Translations under genes and position numbers: made by a program
Notes under the pieces: generated by a model
What the model saw: only the letters and a program-made list of their open reading frames with translations
What the model was told of the DNA's origin: nothing
Database searches by the model: none
DNA from: Latrodectus hesperus
Taxonomy: Eukaryota > Arthropoda > Arachnida > Araneae > Theridiidae
Direction: 5' to 3'
DNA: 64,000 nt
Assembly: GCA_037975125.1 (NCBI GenBank)
Contig: CM075862.1
Span: 39,317,524-39,381,523, forward strand
Shown here: piece by piece, positions 63,104 through 64,000 of the stretch
How positions within the stretch are numbered: position 1 is the first letter of the stretch
Layout: each line of letters begins with the position of its first letter

Positions 63104-64000
63104 CTGGAAAATAACAAGACATGAGATTTTTCACCTCAGAGTTTTAACATGAGTAAGAATATTACACAGCAAAGATGTTTTATTCAATGTTAACACTTGA
63201 ACCTTTTAGACTTTAAATTAAATTCCTCATTTGATTTATAATGGTGATAATAATAAATTAAGATTACATTAAATTACATATTACAATAAATTTTCTGAAT
63301 AAACATCTCATATAATATAGCAAATTCAAAAACATCGAATTATTTTAAACTGCAATTTTTATAACACATAATAAAGAATACAAAAATATATACAATCAAT
63401 TTGTATATTGTTCAAAAAATGTATAGCAAAAATTAAAATAAAAAATAATGAAAATAAAATTATAAAAATTACTGTAGCAATACCTATGCTATTAAATGGT
63501 GATTTAAATTTAAGAAAGATTTTAAAAATTAACGTTAGGAAAAATATATAAAAAACCCAATAGGGTATAAATAGATCTAGGTACATCAACTGTTTCAACT
63601 GTATAGAAAACTGTCCTTTCTTAATGATATAATTTTGATGAGCCATCTGATAAAATGTTTAATGAAAAAAATAAATTATTCTAAAACTAGAAAACAATAG
63701 AACACTTTCATAATTTTGCAATATAATTAGAAATTGTGAACAGAACACCATGTATGTTCTGTTCACAATTTCTAAGAAAGTATATGCAACTTTATAGGCA
63801 TTTTTTATTGCAATCCTTAGCAAAAAATGACTGCCAAATAAAAAAAAATTCAACAATATAAATTTTTACAGAATTTTTTTTTAGTTTATAGTATTAGCCC
63901 AAAAATATTATTTCATTTGTTTGTGGTTTAATAGCATTTTTAAACTATAAGTTTGCTTCAGTTACATTGAATAATTAGTATTTATACAATAATGTAACTG
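63104..64000 (-). other. Sequence upstream of exon A, presumably CDC14 intron
   Basis: No earlier CDC14 exon was found, so this is probably the 3' part of the preceding intron. It carries a 21-bp hairpin (63,727-63,775). The frames at 63,359-63,646 and 63,659-63,856 do not match CDC14. Confidence 0.7.
63727..63775. repeat. 21-bp perfect inverted repeat (hairpin) with a 7-nt loop
   Basis: 63,727-63,747 (TTAGAAATTGTGAACAGAAC onward) is the exact reverse complement of 63,755-63,775; the loop is CCATGTA. Confidence 0.93.

Noticed and set aside
63359..63856. Frames just upstream of CDC14 exon A, one with an acceptor-like TTTTATCAG before an ATG at 63,646
   Set aside because: The encoded residues do not resemble the CDC14 A domain, and no good donor follows. 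An alternative first exon cannot be excluded but is unsupported.
1..64000. CRISPR arrays, bacterial operons, integrons or phage-like gene blocks
   Set aside because: No spaced short repeats of that kind, no dense coding and no ribosome-binding-site pattern. The sequence is plainly eukaryotic.

Overview
The window is an AT-rich eukaryotic nuclear sequence: long introns with GT/AG borders, microsatellites, tRNA-derived SINEs and remnants of Ty3/Gypsy, Tc1/mariner and non-LTR elements. I infer an arthropod, most likely an arachnid such as a spider, because the transposase and SINE sequences resemble repeats I associate with spider genomes. That is recognition from memory, not a search result. 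There is no operon-like layout and no CRISPR. I see no canonical intact tRNA or rRNA gene.

Layout. Positions 1-3,077 hold the 3' part of a decayed Ty3/Gypsy retrotransposon (protease, reverse transcriptase, RNase H, a scrap of integrase, then a 3' LTR containing a tRNA-like segment). Two related tRNA-derived SINEs (3,251-3,540 and 5,326-5,627) flank a Tc1/mariner element with matching terminal inverted repeats and TA borders (3,892-5,187); its transposase is dead. From 5.6 to 38 kb there is no recognisable host gene. That stretch holds LTR and LINE scraps, four transposase fossils (19.1-19.7, 25.6-26.2 and 32.2-32.9 kb, plus a MITE-like element at 22.1 kb), several SINEs, a diverged tandem array with a unit of about 245 bp (15.2-16.7 kb), and several long, nearly perfect hairpins.

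The one host gene is a CDC14-family dual-specificity phosphatase on the minus strand. It fills 40,138 to at least 63,103, and its 5' exons lie beyond the right edge. I could place eleven exons with consistent GT/AG borders and phases. They sum to 1,548 nt, exactly 516 codons including the stop. They cover the end of the N-terminal (A) domain, the linker, the whole catalytic (B) domain with the HCKAGLGRTG signature, and a long low-complexity tail. The tail shows signs of alternative splicing: a candidate 20-nt micro-exon, a stop codon just past an exon donor, and a GC-rich exon open in two frames. Its introns carry a SINE, an antisense LINE reverse-transcriptase fossil, microsatellites and small hairpins.

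I did not find a convincing new multi-gene system. The most unusual items are the CDC14 tail splicing, the tRNA-like segment inside an LTR, the 245-bp array and the long palindromes.
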